A stretch of 61,031 bases of DNA, taken from a virus. A program made the translations under genes and the position numbers. How positions within the stretch are numbered: the stretch's first letter is position 1; every line of letters begins with the position of its first letter. Under the pieces are notes generated by a model. That model ran no database searches. It saw nothing but the letters and a program-made list of their open reading frames with translations, and was not told the DNA's origin. Positions 28,786 through 37,963 of the stretch are shown here, piece after piece. The DNA is taken from IMG/VR virus record IMGVR_UViG_3300006920_000008, positions 1 through 61,031 of that record. The stretch is one strand, 5' to 3'.

Positions 28786-30991
28786 CTTATTTATAACCCT
28801 TAATGGTGTTGTACCAAAAAATGTTTTAAAGTCTAAGAACAAGGCTAAAACGTGGAAATATGGGTATGACACTAAGTATGAGTTTGTAGTTATTTCTAAG
28901 ACAGGTCAGATTGGCGAGGTTATCAGTATAAGTGGATTAAAGGTAGCGTTACCATTAGAACCAAAAAAGTGTCTTCAAAGACACAAAAACCCTAAAGAAC
29001 AATATTGGGAAAGAGAAGACCTTCCTAAGCAATTAAATAAAATACAATCTATATTTCAGTGGAATGAAATGTCATCTGAATTCAAAGACAGATGGGTGGA
29101 TTATATTGAGGAAGAGTTTGATAGAAGGGAGCAAGGTTTATGGTTTATGTCCAATGGTAAACCAACATACATAACCGGAGCACATTATATGTATCTGCAA
29201 TGGACAAGTATAGATGTGGGTTATCCGGACTTTAGAGAAGCTAATAGAATATTGTTTCTTTATTGGGAAGCATCAAAGGCAGACACAAGGAGTTTTGGAA
29301 TGATATACTTAAAGATAAGACGTTCAGGCTTTTCTTTTATGTCATCATCTGAATGTGTTAATACAGGGACACTTGTAAAAGATGCAAGAGTAGGTATATT
29401 ATCTAAGACAGGTTCTGATGCTAAAAAAATGTTTACAGATAAAGTAGTTCCTATAAACAGTAGGCTGCCGTTTTTCTTTAAACCTATTATGGATGGTATG
29501 GATAAGCCAAAAACAGAGTTGGCTTTTAGAATTCCTGCGGCAAAGATTACAAAGAAAAATATGTATGATACAACTAATGATGAGTTGTATGGGTTAGATA
29601 CTACTATTGATTGGAAGAACACAGATGATAACAGTTATGATGGTGAAAAATTATTATTATTAGTTCACGATGAAAGTGGTAAATGGACAAAGCCTAATAA
29701 CATTTTAAATAATTGGAGAGTTACCAAAACTTGTTTAAGGTTAGGTAGTAAAATTATAGGTAAATGTATGATGGGGTCCACATCAAATGCACTTGAAAAG
29801 GGTGGTGATAATTTTAAAAAACTATACACAGACTCTGATGTGGGAAAACGAAATGCAAATGGTCAAACCAAAAGCGGTATGTATTCACTTTTCATCCCTA
29901 TGGAATGGAATATGGAAGGGTTTATAGATAGGTATGGTATGCCTGTTTTTGATACACCGGAAGAACCTGTTGTTGGAATAGATAATCAATTAATACATCA
30001 AGGAGCAATTGATTATTGGAAAAACGAAGTTGACTCTTTAAAAAATGACCCTGATGCATTAAATGAATATTACAGACAATTCCCAAGAACTGAGTCTCAC
30101 GCATTTAGAGATGAAAGTAAACAGTCTCTTTTTAATCTAACTAAAATATATCAGCAAATAGATTACAATGATTCATTAATTATTGACCACCATATTACGA
30201 GAGGGTCATTGAGTTGGAAGAATGGAGTTAAAGATACTGAGGTAATATTTTCTCCAAATAATAGAGGAAGGTTTTTAGTTTCTTGGACCCCTAATAAGTC
30301 TTTACAAAACAGGGTTGATATAAGAAGAGGTATTAAGTATCCCGGCAATGAACACATAGGTGCATTCGGGTGTGATAGCTATGACATATCGGGTGTAGTT
30401 GGTGGTGGTGGCTCTAATGGAGCACTGCACGGGAAGACTATGTTTAGTATGGCTGAAGCACCAAGTAATGAATTTTTCTTAGAATACATAGCAAGACCAC
30501 AAACTGCAGAAATATTTTTTGAAGATGTTTTAATGGCTTGTGTGTTTTATGGTATGCCTATATTAATAGAAAACAATAAGCCTCGATTATTATATCATTT
30601 TAAAAACAGAGGGTATAGAGGGTTTTGTATGAATAGACCTGATAAGGCATATACTAAATTATCAAAAACTGAAAGAGAGTTGGGTGGAATACCTAACTCA
30701 AGTGAAGCAGTAAAACAAGCACACGCTTCTGCGATTGAATCTTACATTGAAACTAATATAGGTTTTAAAGATGATATGGAGATTGGAGATATGGTTTTTT
30801 CAAGAACTTTAGAAGATTGGGCAAAGTTTGATATTAGCAATAGAACTAAGTATGATGCTTCTATTAGTTCAGGCTTAGCAATTATGGCAACACAGAAACA
30901 CCTTTATTTACCTGAGAAAAAAGTTTCAAAAATAAAGGTTAACTTTGCAAGGTATAGTAACAAGGGCAAATATAGCGAAATTATTAGATGA
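28763..30991 (+). CDS. Terminase large subunit
   Basis: A 742-residue packaging motor. ATPase motifs are a deviant Walker A (RRSGFSFMSSS, 186-196), a Walker B-like segment (LLLLVHDESGKW, 297-308) and coupling motif GSTSNA (338-343). The nuclease domain starts at FGCDSYD (around residue 538) with its acidic metal site. The first in-frame ATG is at residue 103, well inside the protein, so TTG 28763 (overlapping the previous gene by 23 bases) is the likely start. The N-terminal KCLQRHK is encoded by palindrome copy 8. Confidence 0.87.
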   Translation: MQSEGLNNLFITLNGVVPKNVLKSKNKAKTWKYGYDTKYEFVVISKTGQIGEVISISGLKVALPLEPKKCLQRHKNPKEQYWEREDLPKQLNKIQSIFQWNEMSSEFKDRWVDYIEEEFDRREQGLWFMSNGKPTYITGAHYMYLQWTSIDVGYPDFREANRILFLYWEASKADTRSFGMIYLKIRRSGFSFMSSSECVNTGTLVKDARVGILSKTGSDAKKMFTDKVVPINSRLPFFFKPIMDGMDKPKTELAFRIPAAKITKKNMYDTTNDELYGLDTTIDWKNTDDNSYDGEKLLLLVHDESGKWTKPNNILNNWRVTKTCLRLGSKIIGKCMMGSTSNALEKGGDNFKKLYTDSDVGKRNANGQTKSGMYSLFIPMEWNMEGFIDRYGMPVFDTPEEPVVGIDNQLIHQGAIDYWKNEVDSLKNDPDALNEYYRQFPRTESHAFRDESKQSLFNLTKIYQQIDYNDSLIIDHHITRGSLSWKNGVKDTEVIFSPNNRGRFLVSWTPNKSLQNRVDIRRGIKYPGNEHIGAFGCDSYDISGVVGGGGSNGALHGKTMFSMAEAPSNEFFLEYIARPQTAEIFFEDVLMACVFYGMPILIENNKPRLLYHFKNRGYRGFCMNRPDKAYTKLSKTERELGGIPNSSEAVKQAHASAIESYIETNIGFKDDMEIGDMVFSRTLEDWAKFDISNRTKYDASISSGLAIMATQKHLYLPEKKVSKIKVNFARYSNKGKYSEIIR
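28969..28984 (+). repeat. Dispersed 16-bp palindrome, copy 8 (inside terminase gene)
   Basis: Exact copy GTGTCTTCAAAGACAC near codon 70 of the large terminase, read in a different frame from the other coding copies and giving CLQRH. Confidence 0.95.
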
Positions 30992-33423
30992 AAAAAGTAA
31001 ACATAAATATATCATCTGCCGGATTTCCAAGCCAATTTGTATCTGATTCAGAAAAAGCTACTGATGAATTTGGATTACAAATAGGACAGGCTATTCAATA
31101 CGAATGGTTTAAAAAAGACGGCAGTGGTTGTAGATACTTTAGTCAGTGGAGAGACTTCAATAGACTAAGATTGTACGCAAGAGGTGAACAAGGTACAGGA
31201 AAATATAAAAACGAATTAGCAGTTGACGGAGATTTGTCTTATCTAAATTTGGATTGGACCCCCGTACCTGTATTACCTAAGTTTGTAGATATCGTAGTTA
31301 ACGGTATGCAAGATAGAGAGTTTAGTGTTAAGGCTTACGCACAAGATGCTATGTCTCAATCTAAAAGAAGTAAGTATCAACAAATGATTGAAGGGCAAAT
31401 GGTAGCTAAACCAATGCTCGAAACTATACAACAGAAGACCGGTGTCAATCCTTTTACTATGGAACCGGAGGACCTTCCTCAAACTGATGATGAGTTAAAG
31501 CTATATATGCAGTTGAACTATAAACCTGCAATTGAAATAGCAGAGGAAGAAGCGATTTCAACAATATTTGAAAGCAATAAATATAATGATATAAGAAAGC
31601 AGTTAGATTATGATTTAACTGTTTTAGGTGTTTCAGTAGCAAAGCACGAATTTTTACCCGGTGATGGGGTTAGACTTAAATATGTTGACCCTGCTAATGT
31701 TGTCTATAGCTATACAGAAGACCCGCACTTTAAAGATTGTTTCTATTGGGGAGAAATTAAAACAGTACCAATTACTGAGTTAATTAAAATTGACCCAACT
31801 TTAACTAACAATGATTTAGAAGAAATATCTTCATATGCACAAAGTTGGTTTGATTATTTTAATATAGCACAATATTATCAAAATGATATTTTCTATAAGG
31901 ATACTGCTACGTTAATGTACTTCAATTATAAGTCTACTAAAAAAGTCACTTATAAAAGAAAAGTAAAGGATAATGGTAATGTAACTATGGTGGAAAAGGA
32001 TGATACTTTTAATCCACCTATTGAAATGCAGGAAGAAGGAAACTTTGAAAAAGTTCAAAAAACAGTTGACGTATGGTATGAAGGGGTAATGGTTATGGGT
32101 ACTAACATTATTCTCAAGTGGGACTTGATGGAAAATATGGTTAGACCTCAATCAGCAACCCAACACGCTATACCAAATTATGTAGCAGTTGCACCAAGAA
32201 TGTATAAAGGTGTTATTGAATCTTTAGTAAGAAGAATGATACCTTTCGCTGATTTGATTCAGATTACACATTTAAAACTACAACAGGTTATAGCGAGAGT
32301 TGTACCTGATGGTGTGTTTATTGATGCTGATGGACTGAATGAAGTGGACCTTGGCACAGGGAATGCTTATAATCCCGAGGATGCTTTAAGGTTGTATTTT
32401 CAAACAGGTTCTGTTATTGGTAGAAGTTATACTCAAGAAGGAGACTTTAATCAAGCAAGAATTCCTATAAAAGAGTTACAGTCATCTTCGGGTGCATCGA
32501 AAACTCAAATGCTTTTAAGCAACTACAATCATTATTTAAACCAAATTAGATTAGTAACAGGGCTAAACGAAGCAAGAGATGGAAGCACACCTGACCCTAA
32601 CTCTTTGGTTGGGTTACAAAAGTTAGCTGCATTAAATTCAAATGTAGCGACAAGACATATTTTAGATGGAAGCTTATACATATATCGTAGTCTTGCTGAG
32701 GCAACTACATATAGAGTAGCTGACATTTTGCAATACTCTGACTTTAAAGAAGAATTTATAAACCAAATCGGTAAATACAACGTCTCTATATTAAGTGATA
32801 TAAATGATTTGTATATATATGATTTCGGAATATTTATTGAGTTAGCACCGGATGAAGAACAAAAACAACAATTGGAACAAAACATCCAAATGGCTTTATC
32901 TAAAGGTGATATTAATTTGGAGGATGCTATTGATATTCGTGAGATAAAAAATCTTAAACTTGCTAACCAACTTCTTAAAATGAAAAGGGTTTCTAAGCAA
33001 GAGAGAGATGAAAAAATGGCTATGCAGAAACAAGCTATGCAGTCTCAACAACAACTTAAGTCTCAAGAGATGGCAGTTCAGGCAGCACAGATGAAAGTGC
33101 AAATGGAGACAAAAGCAAAAATGGAGTTTAGACAAGCCGACATTGCTTTTGAAATAGAGAAATTAAAAGCTGAAGCACAATTGAAATCTCAATTAATGCA
33201 ACAAGAGTTTGACTTAAATATGCAATTAAGAAATGCAGATGCAGAATTATTACAAAGCAGAGAGAGTCAAAGAGAAGATGCAAAAGCAAAAAGAATTTCT
33301 CAAGCTAATACAGAGCAATCTAAAATGATTAACCAACGTAAAAATAATTTACCTCCGATTAACTTTGAATCAAACGAGGATAGTTTAGATGGGTTTGACC
33401 TTGCAGAATTTAACCCAAGGTAA
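30988..33423 (+). CDS. Portal protein
   Basis: An 811-residue protein directly following the terminase (ATGA overlap), the standard portal position. The core (about 30-640) has features of large portals of short-tailed phages: WRDFNRLRLYARGEQ, YLNLDWTPVPVLPKFVDIVV, GDGVRLKYVDPANVVY, LPGDGVR and RMIPFADLIQITHLKLQQVI. Residues 640-790 form a Gln/Met/Lys/Ala-rich coiled coil that may make the barrel or contact internal proteins. It forms the DNA entry ring of the capsid. Confidence 0.85.
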   Translation: MKKVNINISSAGFPSQFVSDSEKATDEFGLQIGQAIQYEWFKKDGSGCRYFSQWRDFNRLRLYARGEQGTGKYKNELAVDGDLSYLNLDWTPVPVLPKFVDIVVNGMQDREFSVKAYAQDAMSQSKRSKYQQMIEGQMVAKPMLETIQQKTGVNPFTMEPEDLPQTDDELKLYMQLNYKPAIEIAEEEAISTIFESNKYNDIRKQLDYDLTVLGVSVAKHEFLPGDGVRLKYVDPANVVYSYTEDPHFKDCFYWGEIKTVPITELIKIDPTLTNNDLEEISSYAQSWFDYFNIAQYYQNDIFYKDTATLMYFNYKSTKKVTYKRKVKDNGNVTMVEKDDTFNPPIEMQEEGNFEKVQKTVDVWYEGVMVMGTNIILKWDLMENMVRPQSATQHAIPNYVAVAPRMYKGVIESLVRRMIPFADLIQITHLKLQQVIARVVPDGVFIDADGLNEVDLGTGNAYNPEDALRLYFQTGSVIGRSYTQEGDFNQARIPIKELQSSSGASKTQMLLSNYNHYLNQIRLVTGLNEARDGSTPDPNSLVGLQKLAALNSNVATRHILDGSLYIYRSLAEATTYRVADILQYSDFKEEFINQIGKYNVSILSDINDLYIYDFGIFIELAPDEEQKQQLEQNIQMALSKGDINLEDAIDIREIKNLKLANQLLKMKRVSKQERDEKMAMQKQAMQSQQQLKSQEMAVQAAQMKVQMETKAKMEFRQADIAFEIEKLKAEAQLKSQLMQQEFDLNMQLRNADAELLQSRESQREDAKAKRISQANTEQSKMINQRKNNLPPINFESNEDSLDGFDLAEFNPR

Positions 33424-33450
33424 CCGTCTAAAACTATAATAATTTTTGTG

Positions 33451-33458
33451 TAACTTTG
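33451..33458 (+). promoter_or_regulatory. Bacteroidetes-type -7 promoter element for capsid genes
   Basis: TAACTTTG, 23 bp before the ATG at 33482, with a typical AAATTAAATTCAATTAAAT leader. Confidence 0.65.
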
Positions 33459-33481
33459 TATAAAATTAAATTCAATTAAAT

Positions 33482-34612
33482 ATGGAAATAAAAGTAAGAG
33501 CAGTTGAAAGCAACGAAGAAAAGTCTATACAACAAGTTGAACAAGAGTTGTTAGATAAACACGAAGCACAACTAAATAACGAAACCACTCCTACACCTGA
33601 GACAGTAATTGTAAAGGAAGAAGTAGTTTCTAAAGAAGAGCCTAAGGCTGCAGAGCCTGAAGCAAAAGAAGAAATTAAAACTCAATCCTCAGAGTTAACC
33701 GAGGAAGATGTTCTTAAATTTATTGGTAATAGATATGGAAAAGAGTTTAAGTCTATTGACGAACTCAATCAACAGAGAGAGGAAGAACCTCTGCCTGAAG
33801 ATGTTTCTAAATATCTACAGTATAAAAAAGATACAGGTCGTGGATTCGATGACTTTGCAAAATTGCAAAAGAATTACGATGAAATGGAACCTGACAATTT
33901 GCTAAGAGAATATTTATCTGCAACAGAAAAAGGTTTGGATGCAGAAGATATTGAAGACTTAATGGAAGATTATCATTATGATGAAGATATAGATGATGAA
34001 AAATCCATTAAGAAAATAAAATTAGCAAAGAAAAAGACTATTGCGAAAGCCAAGGAGTTTTTTGAGAAGCAACAGGAAACATATAAAGTTCCTCTCGAGT
34101 CGAGAAGGGGTCCAATTCCTGAAGTGGAAAACGAAGACTACGAGGCATATAAACAATATATAGCTGAAGCGAAGACAGTTAATGAACAAAACGCTCTTAA
34201 GAGTGAGGTGTTCACGAAGAAGACTGACAATGTGTTTAGTGAGTTCAAAGGTTTTGAGTTTACGTTAGACGACAATAAAGTTTATTTTTCTCCCGGTGAT
34301 GCTGCTGAAATCAAGAAGACCCAAATGGACCCTTCTAACTTTATAAGAAAGTTTTTAGATGACAATGGGTTAATGAATGATGCAGGTGGTTATCACAGGT
34401 CATTAGCGATGGCGATGCACCCCGACAAATTTGCTAAGTTCTTTTATGAACAAGGTAAATCTGCTGCTGCTGAAGACACTATGAAGAAGTTAAAAAATGT
34501 AAATATGACGACTCGTAGTGCTCCTGAAGTATCATCAAAAGGAGGGATGCAAATAAAATCTTTAAGTAATGACTCAGGTCGTGGGTTAAAGATTAGGAAT
34601 AGAAATAAATAA
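33482..34612 (+). CDS. Putative capsid scaffolding protein
   Basis: A 376-residue, very acidic, helical protein lying between portal and major capsid genes. Residues 1-80 are low complexity (Glu/Pro/Lys). Coiled-coil segments span about 130-240 (DEKSIKKIKLAKKKTIAKAK). A more ordered C-terminal part (HRSLAMAMHPDKFAKFFYEQ) and a basic tail (GRGLKIRNRNK) follow. Composition and location match scaffold proteins that organise procapsid assembly; there is no protease motif. Confidence 0.72.
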   Translation: MEIKVRAVESNEEKSIQQVEQELLDKHEAQLNNETTPTPETVIVKEEVVSKEEPKAAEPEAKEEIKTQSSELTEEDVLKFIGNRYGKEFKSIDELNQQREEEPLPEDVSKYLQYKKDTGRGFDDFAKLQKNYDEMEPDNLLREYLSATEKGLDAEDIEDLMEDYHYDEDIDDEKSIKKIKLAKKKTIAKAKEFFEKQQETYKVPLESRRGPIPEVENEDYEAYKQYIAEAKTVNEQNALKSEVFTKKTDNVFSEFKGFEFTLDDNKVYFSPGDAAEIKKTQMDPSNFIRKFLDDNGLMNDAGGYHRSLAMAMHPDKFAKFFYEQGKSAAAEDTMKKLKNVNMTTRSAPEVSSKGGMQIKSLSNDSGRGLKIRNRNK

Positions 34613-34635
34613 CGTTTAAAAAAAAAAGTAAAATT

Positions 34636-36087
34636 ATGAGTGTACAAGCAACTCCCGGTTTTGACTTACAACCAAGTGCTCAAAGAGTACCGCTTAAGTC
34701 AAACTATATTACTAATTTTGATTTCTTGAATCAGTATCTTCCTGATACTTATGAAAAGGAATTCGAAAGATATGGTAATAGAACAATCTCCTCATTCCTT
34801 AGAATGGTAGGAGCAGAAATGCCTTCTAACTCTGACCTTATTAAATGGGCAGAACAAGGAAGACTTCACACTAAATATGTAAACTGTACTACTGCTGCAC
34901 TTGCAGGAGATTTAGAGTTTACATTAACAGTGAATGATGCAGGTAACCCTGCTTTCAGTGCAAACAACAGTATCGCAATCAGAATTGGACAAACCGTAAT
35001 GGTGAGTGACAATGCAGGTGGTGGTTCAGTTAAATGTATTGTAACTGACGTAGATTACGCAGCACAAACTTTCAAGGTTGCAACTTATCCTGATACAGGT
35101 ATTCCTATTGCAGGTGCAGCAGCGAAGTTTACTGTATTCATTTACGGTTCTGAATTTAAAAAAGGTACTCACGGAATGAAAGGTTCTCTTGAGGCTGATG
35201 ACTTTATCTTCGAGAACTCTCCAATTATCATTAAAGATAAGTATGCAGTATCAGGTTCAGATATGGCTCAAATCGGTTGGGTAGAAATTACAACTGAAAA
35301 TGGAGCAAACGGATACCTATGGTATTTGAAGTCTGAGCACGAAACAAGACTTAGATTTGATGACTACTTGGAAACTTCTATGATTGAAGCAGTTCCTGCT
35401 GATGCAGCAGGTGGTGTTGCTACTCAAGCAGTAGTAGGTGCTGAAGATGTAGGTAACAAAGGTTCTGAAGGTATCTTCTACGTTGTTGAAGACAGAGGTA
35501 ACGTATGGGGTGGTGGAAACCCAACTACTCTTCCTGAGTGGGATACAGTTATTTCAAGACTTGACAAGCAAGGAGCAATCGAAGAAAACGTAATCTTTGT
35601 AGATAGAGATTTCTCTTTCGACATTGATGATATGCTTTCTGAGCAATCTTCTAATGCTGCAGGTGGTGTTTCTTACGGTCTATTTGACAACGAAAAAGAA
35701 ATGGCATTGAACTTAGGTTTCACAGGATTCCGTAGAGGATATGACTTCTACAAGTCTGATTGGAAATATCTAAACGACCCAACTATGAGAGGTGGTTTAG
35801 CATCAGGACCGGCAGGTGTTGGTGGCTCAGGTAGAGTTAATGGACTTTTAGTTCCTGCAGGTTCTACTTCAGTATACGACCAAGTGTTAGGTAAAAACGC
35901 TAAGAGACCATTCTTGCACGTTAGATATAGAGCTTCAGAAACTGAAGACAGACGTTACAAGACTTGGATTACAGGTTCTGCAGGTGGAGCAGAAACTTCA
36001 AGCTTAGATGCTATGGAGGTTCACTTCTTATCTGAAAGAGCAGTATGTACTTTAGGTGCTAACAACTTCTTCTTATTCCAAGATTAA
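34636..36087 (+). CDS. Major capsid protein
   Basis: A 483-residue protein after the scaffold candidate and followed by a very strong terminator, as expected for the most expressed late gene. Features include FEFERYGNRTISSFLRMVGA-like N-terminal helix (YEKEFERYGNRTISSFLRMV), SDLIKWAEQGRLH, a long beta region and WKYLNDPTMRGGL near the C-terminus. This pattern resembles HK97-fold coat proteins of short-tailed Bacteroidetes phages. The fold is inferred. Confidence 0.82.
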   Translation: MSVQATPGFDLQPSAQRVPLKSNYITNFDFLNQYLPDTYEKEFERYGNRTISSFLRMVGAEMPSNSDLIKWAEQGRLHTKYVNCTTAALAGDLEFTLTVNDAGNPAFSANNSIAIRIGQTVMVSDNAGGGSVKCIVTDVDYAAQTFKVATYPDTGIPIAGAAAKFTVFIYGSEFKKGTHGMKGSLEADDFIFENSPIIIKDKYAVSGSDMAQIGWVEITTENGANGYLWYLKSEHETRLRFDDYLETSMIEAVPADAAGGVATQAVVGAEDVGNKGSEGIFYVVEDRGNVWGGGNPTTLPEWDTVISRLDKQGAIEENVIFVDRDFSFDIDDMLSEQSSNAAGGVSYGLFDNEKEMALNLGFTGFRRGYDFYKSDWKYLNDPTMRGGLASGPAGVGGSGRVNGLLVPAGSTSVYDQVLGKNAKRPFLHVRYRASETEDRRYKTWITGSAGGAETSSLDAMEVHFLSERAVCTLGANNFFLFQD

Positions 36088-36099
36088 GATGATTATATT

Positions 36100-36134
36100 G
36101 GGGGAGTGTCTTTAAAGACACTCTCCCTTTTTTT
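36100..36134 (+). terminator. Strong terminator built on the 16-bp palindrome
   Basis: A 14-bp stem (36100-36113 with 36114-36127, one G-T pair) is followed by seven T residues. Its core is GTGTCTTTAAAGACAC (36106-36121), the dispersed palindrome with a TA centre, extended by GGGGGA and TCTCCC. It directly follows the major capsid gene. Confidence 0.88.
36106..36121 (+). repeat. Dispersed 16-bp palindrome, centre variant
   Basis: GTGTCTT-TA-AAGACAC has both 7-bp arms intact and a changed centre (fully symmetric), embedded in the capsid terminator. Confidence 0.88.
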
Positions 36135-36158
36135 AAACTTTAATTAAATTTTATAATA

Positions 36159-36911
36159 ATGGCAAAAAAAACCAACAAGCAATTTGTAGCTAAGAGTTAC
36201 AAGCTTACAAGAAACCGAGCACCTTTATCTTTTATGCTGCCGGTTAGACACTCCAAAAGATTTTCACTATTACATTTTGATGACACAACAGGAACCAACA
36301 GGGAACTTCGTTATGCACGAAACCAAAAGTCTTGTTTTGTAGATGAGCAAGATGAGAATGCATTAATGGAACCCATTATCTTTGAAGATGGGTTTTTGCA
36401 CGTTGCTAAAGAGAATCAAGTTTTACAAGAATTTCTTCATTATCATCCATTAAATGGAAAGCAGTTTACTGAAATGGATAAAGCTAAAGATGCGGCAAAA
36501 GAGGTTGAAGACCTTATGGTGGAAGCAGATGCTTTAGCTGAAGCTAAAAAACTATCTATTGAGCAACTTGAAAATGTATGTAGAGTATTGTTTGGCACTG
36601 ATACCACTAAATTATCAACTGCTGAATTAAAAAGAGATGTATTAGTATTCGCAAGAAATAATCCTTCTGATTTCTTAGAGGTTATTAATGACCCTGATTT
36701 GAAATTTATGGGAACTATACAAAGATTATTTGACCAAGGTTTATTGACAACTCGTAAGAGCGGTAAAGAAGTTTGGTACAATACACCAACTAATAAAACC
36801 AAAATGCTAAATGTTCCTTTTGGAGCAGAAGCTGAGGATATGGCAGGTTCATTTTTACAAAGTGATGATGGATTAGAAGCACTTAAACACTTAGAGGGTT
36901 TATTGGATTAG
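36159..36911 (+). CDS. Hypothetical virion-associated protein
   Basis: A 250-residue protein between the capsid and neck genes. The N-terminal half is beta-rich and basic (KSYKLTRNRAPLSFMLPVRH). The middle is helical and acidic (KAKDAAKEVEDLMVEADALA). The C-terminal half has a small helical domain (DFLEVINDPDLKFMGTIQRL followed by GKEVWYN) that looks like a winged-helix or SAP-like segment. It may be a head decoration or completion protein, judged from position. Confidence 0.65.
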   Translation: MAKKTNKQFVAKSYKLTRNRAPLSFMLPVRHSKRFSLLHFDDTTGTNRELRYARNQKSCFVDEQDENALMEPIIFEDGFLHVAKENQVLQEFLHYHPLNGKQFTEMDKAKDAAKEVEDLMVEADALAEAKKLSIEQLENVCRVLFGTDTTKLSTAELKRDVLVFARNNPSDFLEVINDPDLKFMGTIQRLFDQGLLTTRKSGKEVWYNTPTNKTKMLNVPFGAEAEDMAGSFLQSDDGLEALKHLEGLLD

Positions 36912-36934
36912 TAGTAATAATCACTTATTCTAAG

Positions 36935-36968
36935 AGAGGGGTCAGTTTTCTGACTCCTCTTTTTTTTT
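36935..36968 (+). terminator. Rho-independent terminator
   Basis: AGAGGGGTCAG-TTTT-CTGACTCCTCT (11-bp stem with one G-T pair) followed by eight T residues, 24 bp after the preceding gene. Confidence 0.9.
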
Positions 36969-36971
36969 CAT

Positions 36972-36979
36972 TATCTTTG
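36972..36979 (+). promoter_or_regulatory. Bacteroidetes-type -7 promoter element
   Basis: TATCTTTG immediately after the terminator and 16 bp before the ATG at 36996, restarting transcription for the neck and tail genes. Confidence 0.7.
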
Positions 36980-36995
36980 TAAAAAAGAATGACAG

Positions 36996-37961
36996 ATGAT
37001 AAATTCAGTTAGACAAACAGTAATGTCGGTACTGAATAAGAATAACTACGGATATATATCCCCATCGGATTTTAACTTATTTGCAAAACAAGCACAGTTA
37101 GATTTATTTGAAGATTATTTTTATTCTTACAACTATCAGATTAACAAAGAGAATGCTCGTAAATCAGGTACGGGTTATGCTGATATTACCAAAGGATTAG
37201 AGGAGGTTATTGATACATTTTCTGAAACTCTACCTTTAACTCAAAGTGTTGTAAATACTAATGGGTATTTTTTGCCATCTCTATTAACCACTAACAACGA
37301 TTACTACTTAATTAATAAAATGCTTATTAATAATAAAGTAATTACAAGTGGAACCACTACAAGTACCGTTGGTGGTCAAAATAAAATAGTAGATTCATCG
37401 GCAGACTTTAACGCAGATGGTGTAGAGATAGGAGATATAGTTGGTGTAGAAATAGGAAACATTGCTTATAATTTAGTTGTAACTGCAATAAACACAACGG
37501 GTGATGCTCTCACTGTTGCTCCAAATGTGGTAAATACATTCCCACTTACATATACCGTTTTTAAAGCAAGAACAGTAAAGGAAGCAGAGAAAGTTACGCA
37601 TAGCAAAATAACTATGCTTAACAACTCTATTCTTACTTCTCCGAATCTAACATACCCGGCTTATACGCAAGAGGCATTGGTGGGTGATATGTTCCCTTAT
37701 ACTATAAACAACCCGGGTCAAGTTATATGTCAATACATAAGGTTCCCTTATACACCAAATTGGACATACGTTACATTGATTAATGGAGAACCTTCGTTTG
37801 ATGAGAGTGCTGCTGATTATCAGGATTTTGAATTACCAAACGATGATGAGGTTAATTTAATAAATAAAATACTGCAATATGCAGGTATGTCTATAAGAGA
37901 AATAGGTGCAGTTCAATTCGCTCAGGCTGAAGAACAATCCAATAACCAAGAAGAGAAATAA
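36996..37961 (+). CDS. Putative head-tail connector (neck) protein
   Basis: A 321-residue protein. The N-terminus (INSVRQTVMSVLNKNNYGYI, SPSDFNLFAKQAQLDLFEDY) is helical and typical of adaptor proteins of short-tailed phages. A short beta-barrel-like insert follows (VGGQNKIVDSSADFNADGVE), and the C-terminus returns to helices (NLINKILQYAGMSIREIGAV). It precedes a second neck candidate and the large nozzle-like protein. The role is inferred from order. Confidence 0.65.
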   Translation: MINSVRQTVMSVLNKNNYGYISPSDFNLFAKQAQLDLFEDYFYSYNYQINKENARKSGTGYADITKGLEEVIDTFSETLPLTQSVVNTNGYFLPSLLTTNNDYYLINKMLINNKVITSGTTTSTVGGQNKIVDSSADFNADGVEIGDIVGVEIGNIAYNLVVTAINTTGDALTVAPNVVNTFPLTYTVFKARTVKEAEKVTHSKITMLNNSILTSPNLTYPAYTQEALVGDMFPYTINNPGQVICQYIRFPYTPNWTYVTLINGEPSFDESAADYQDFELPNDDEVNLINKILQYAGMSIREIGAVQFAQAEEQSNNQEEK

Positions 37962-37963
37962 TT

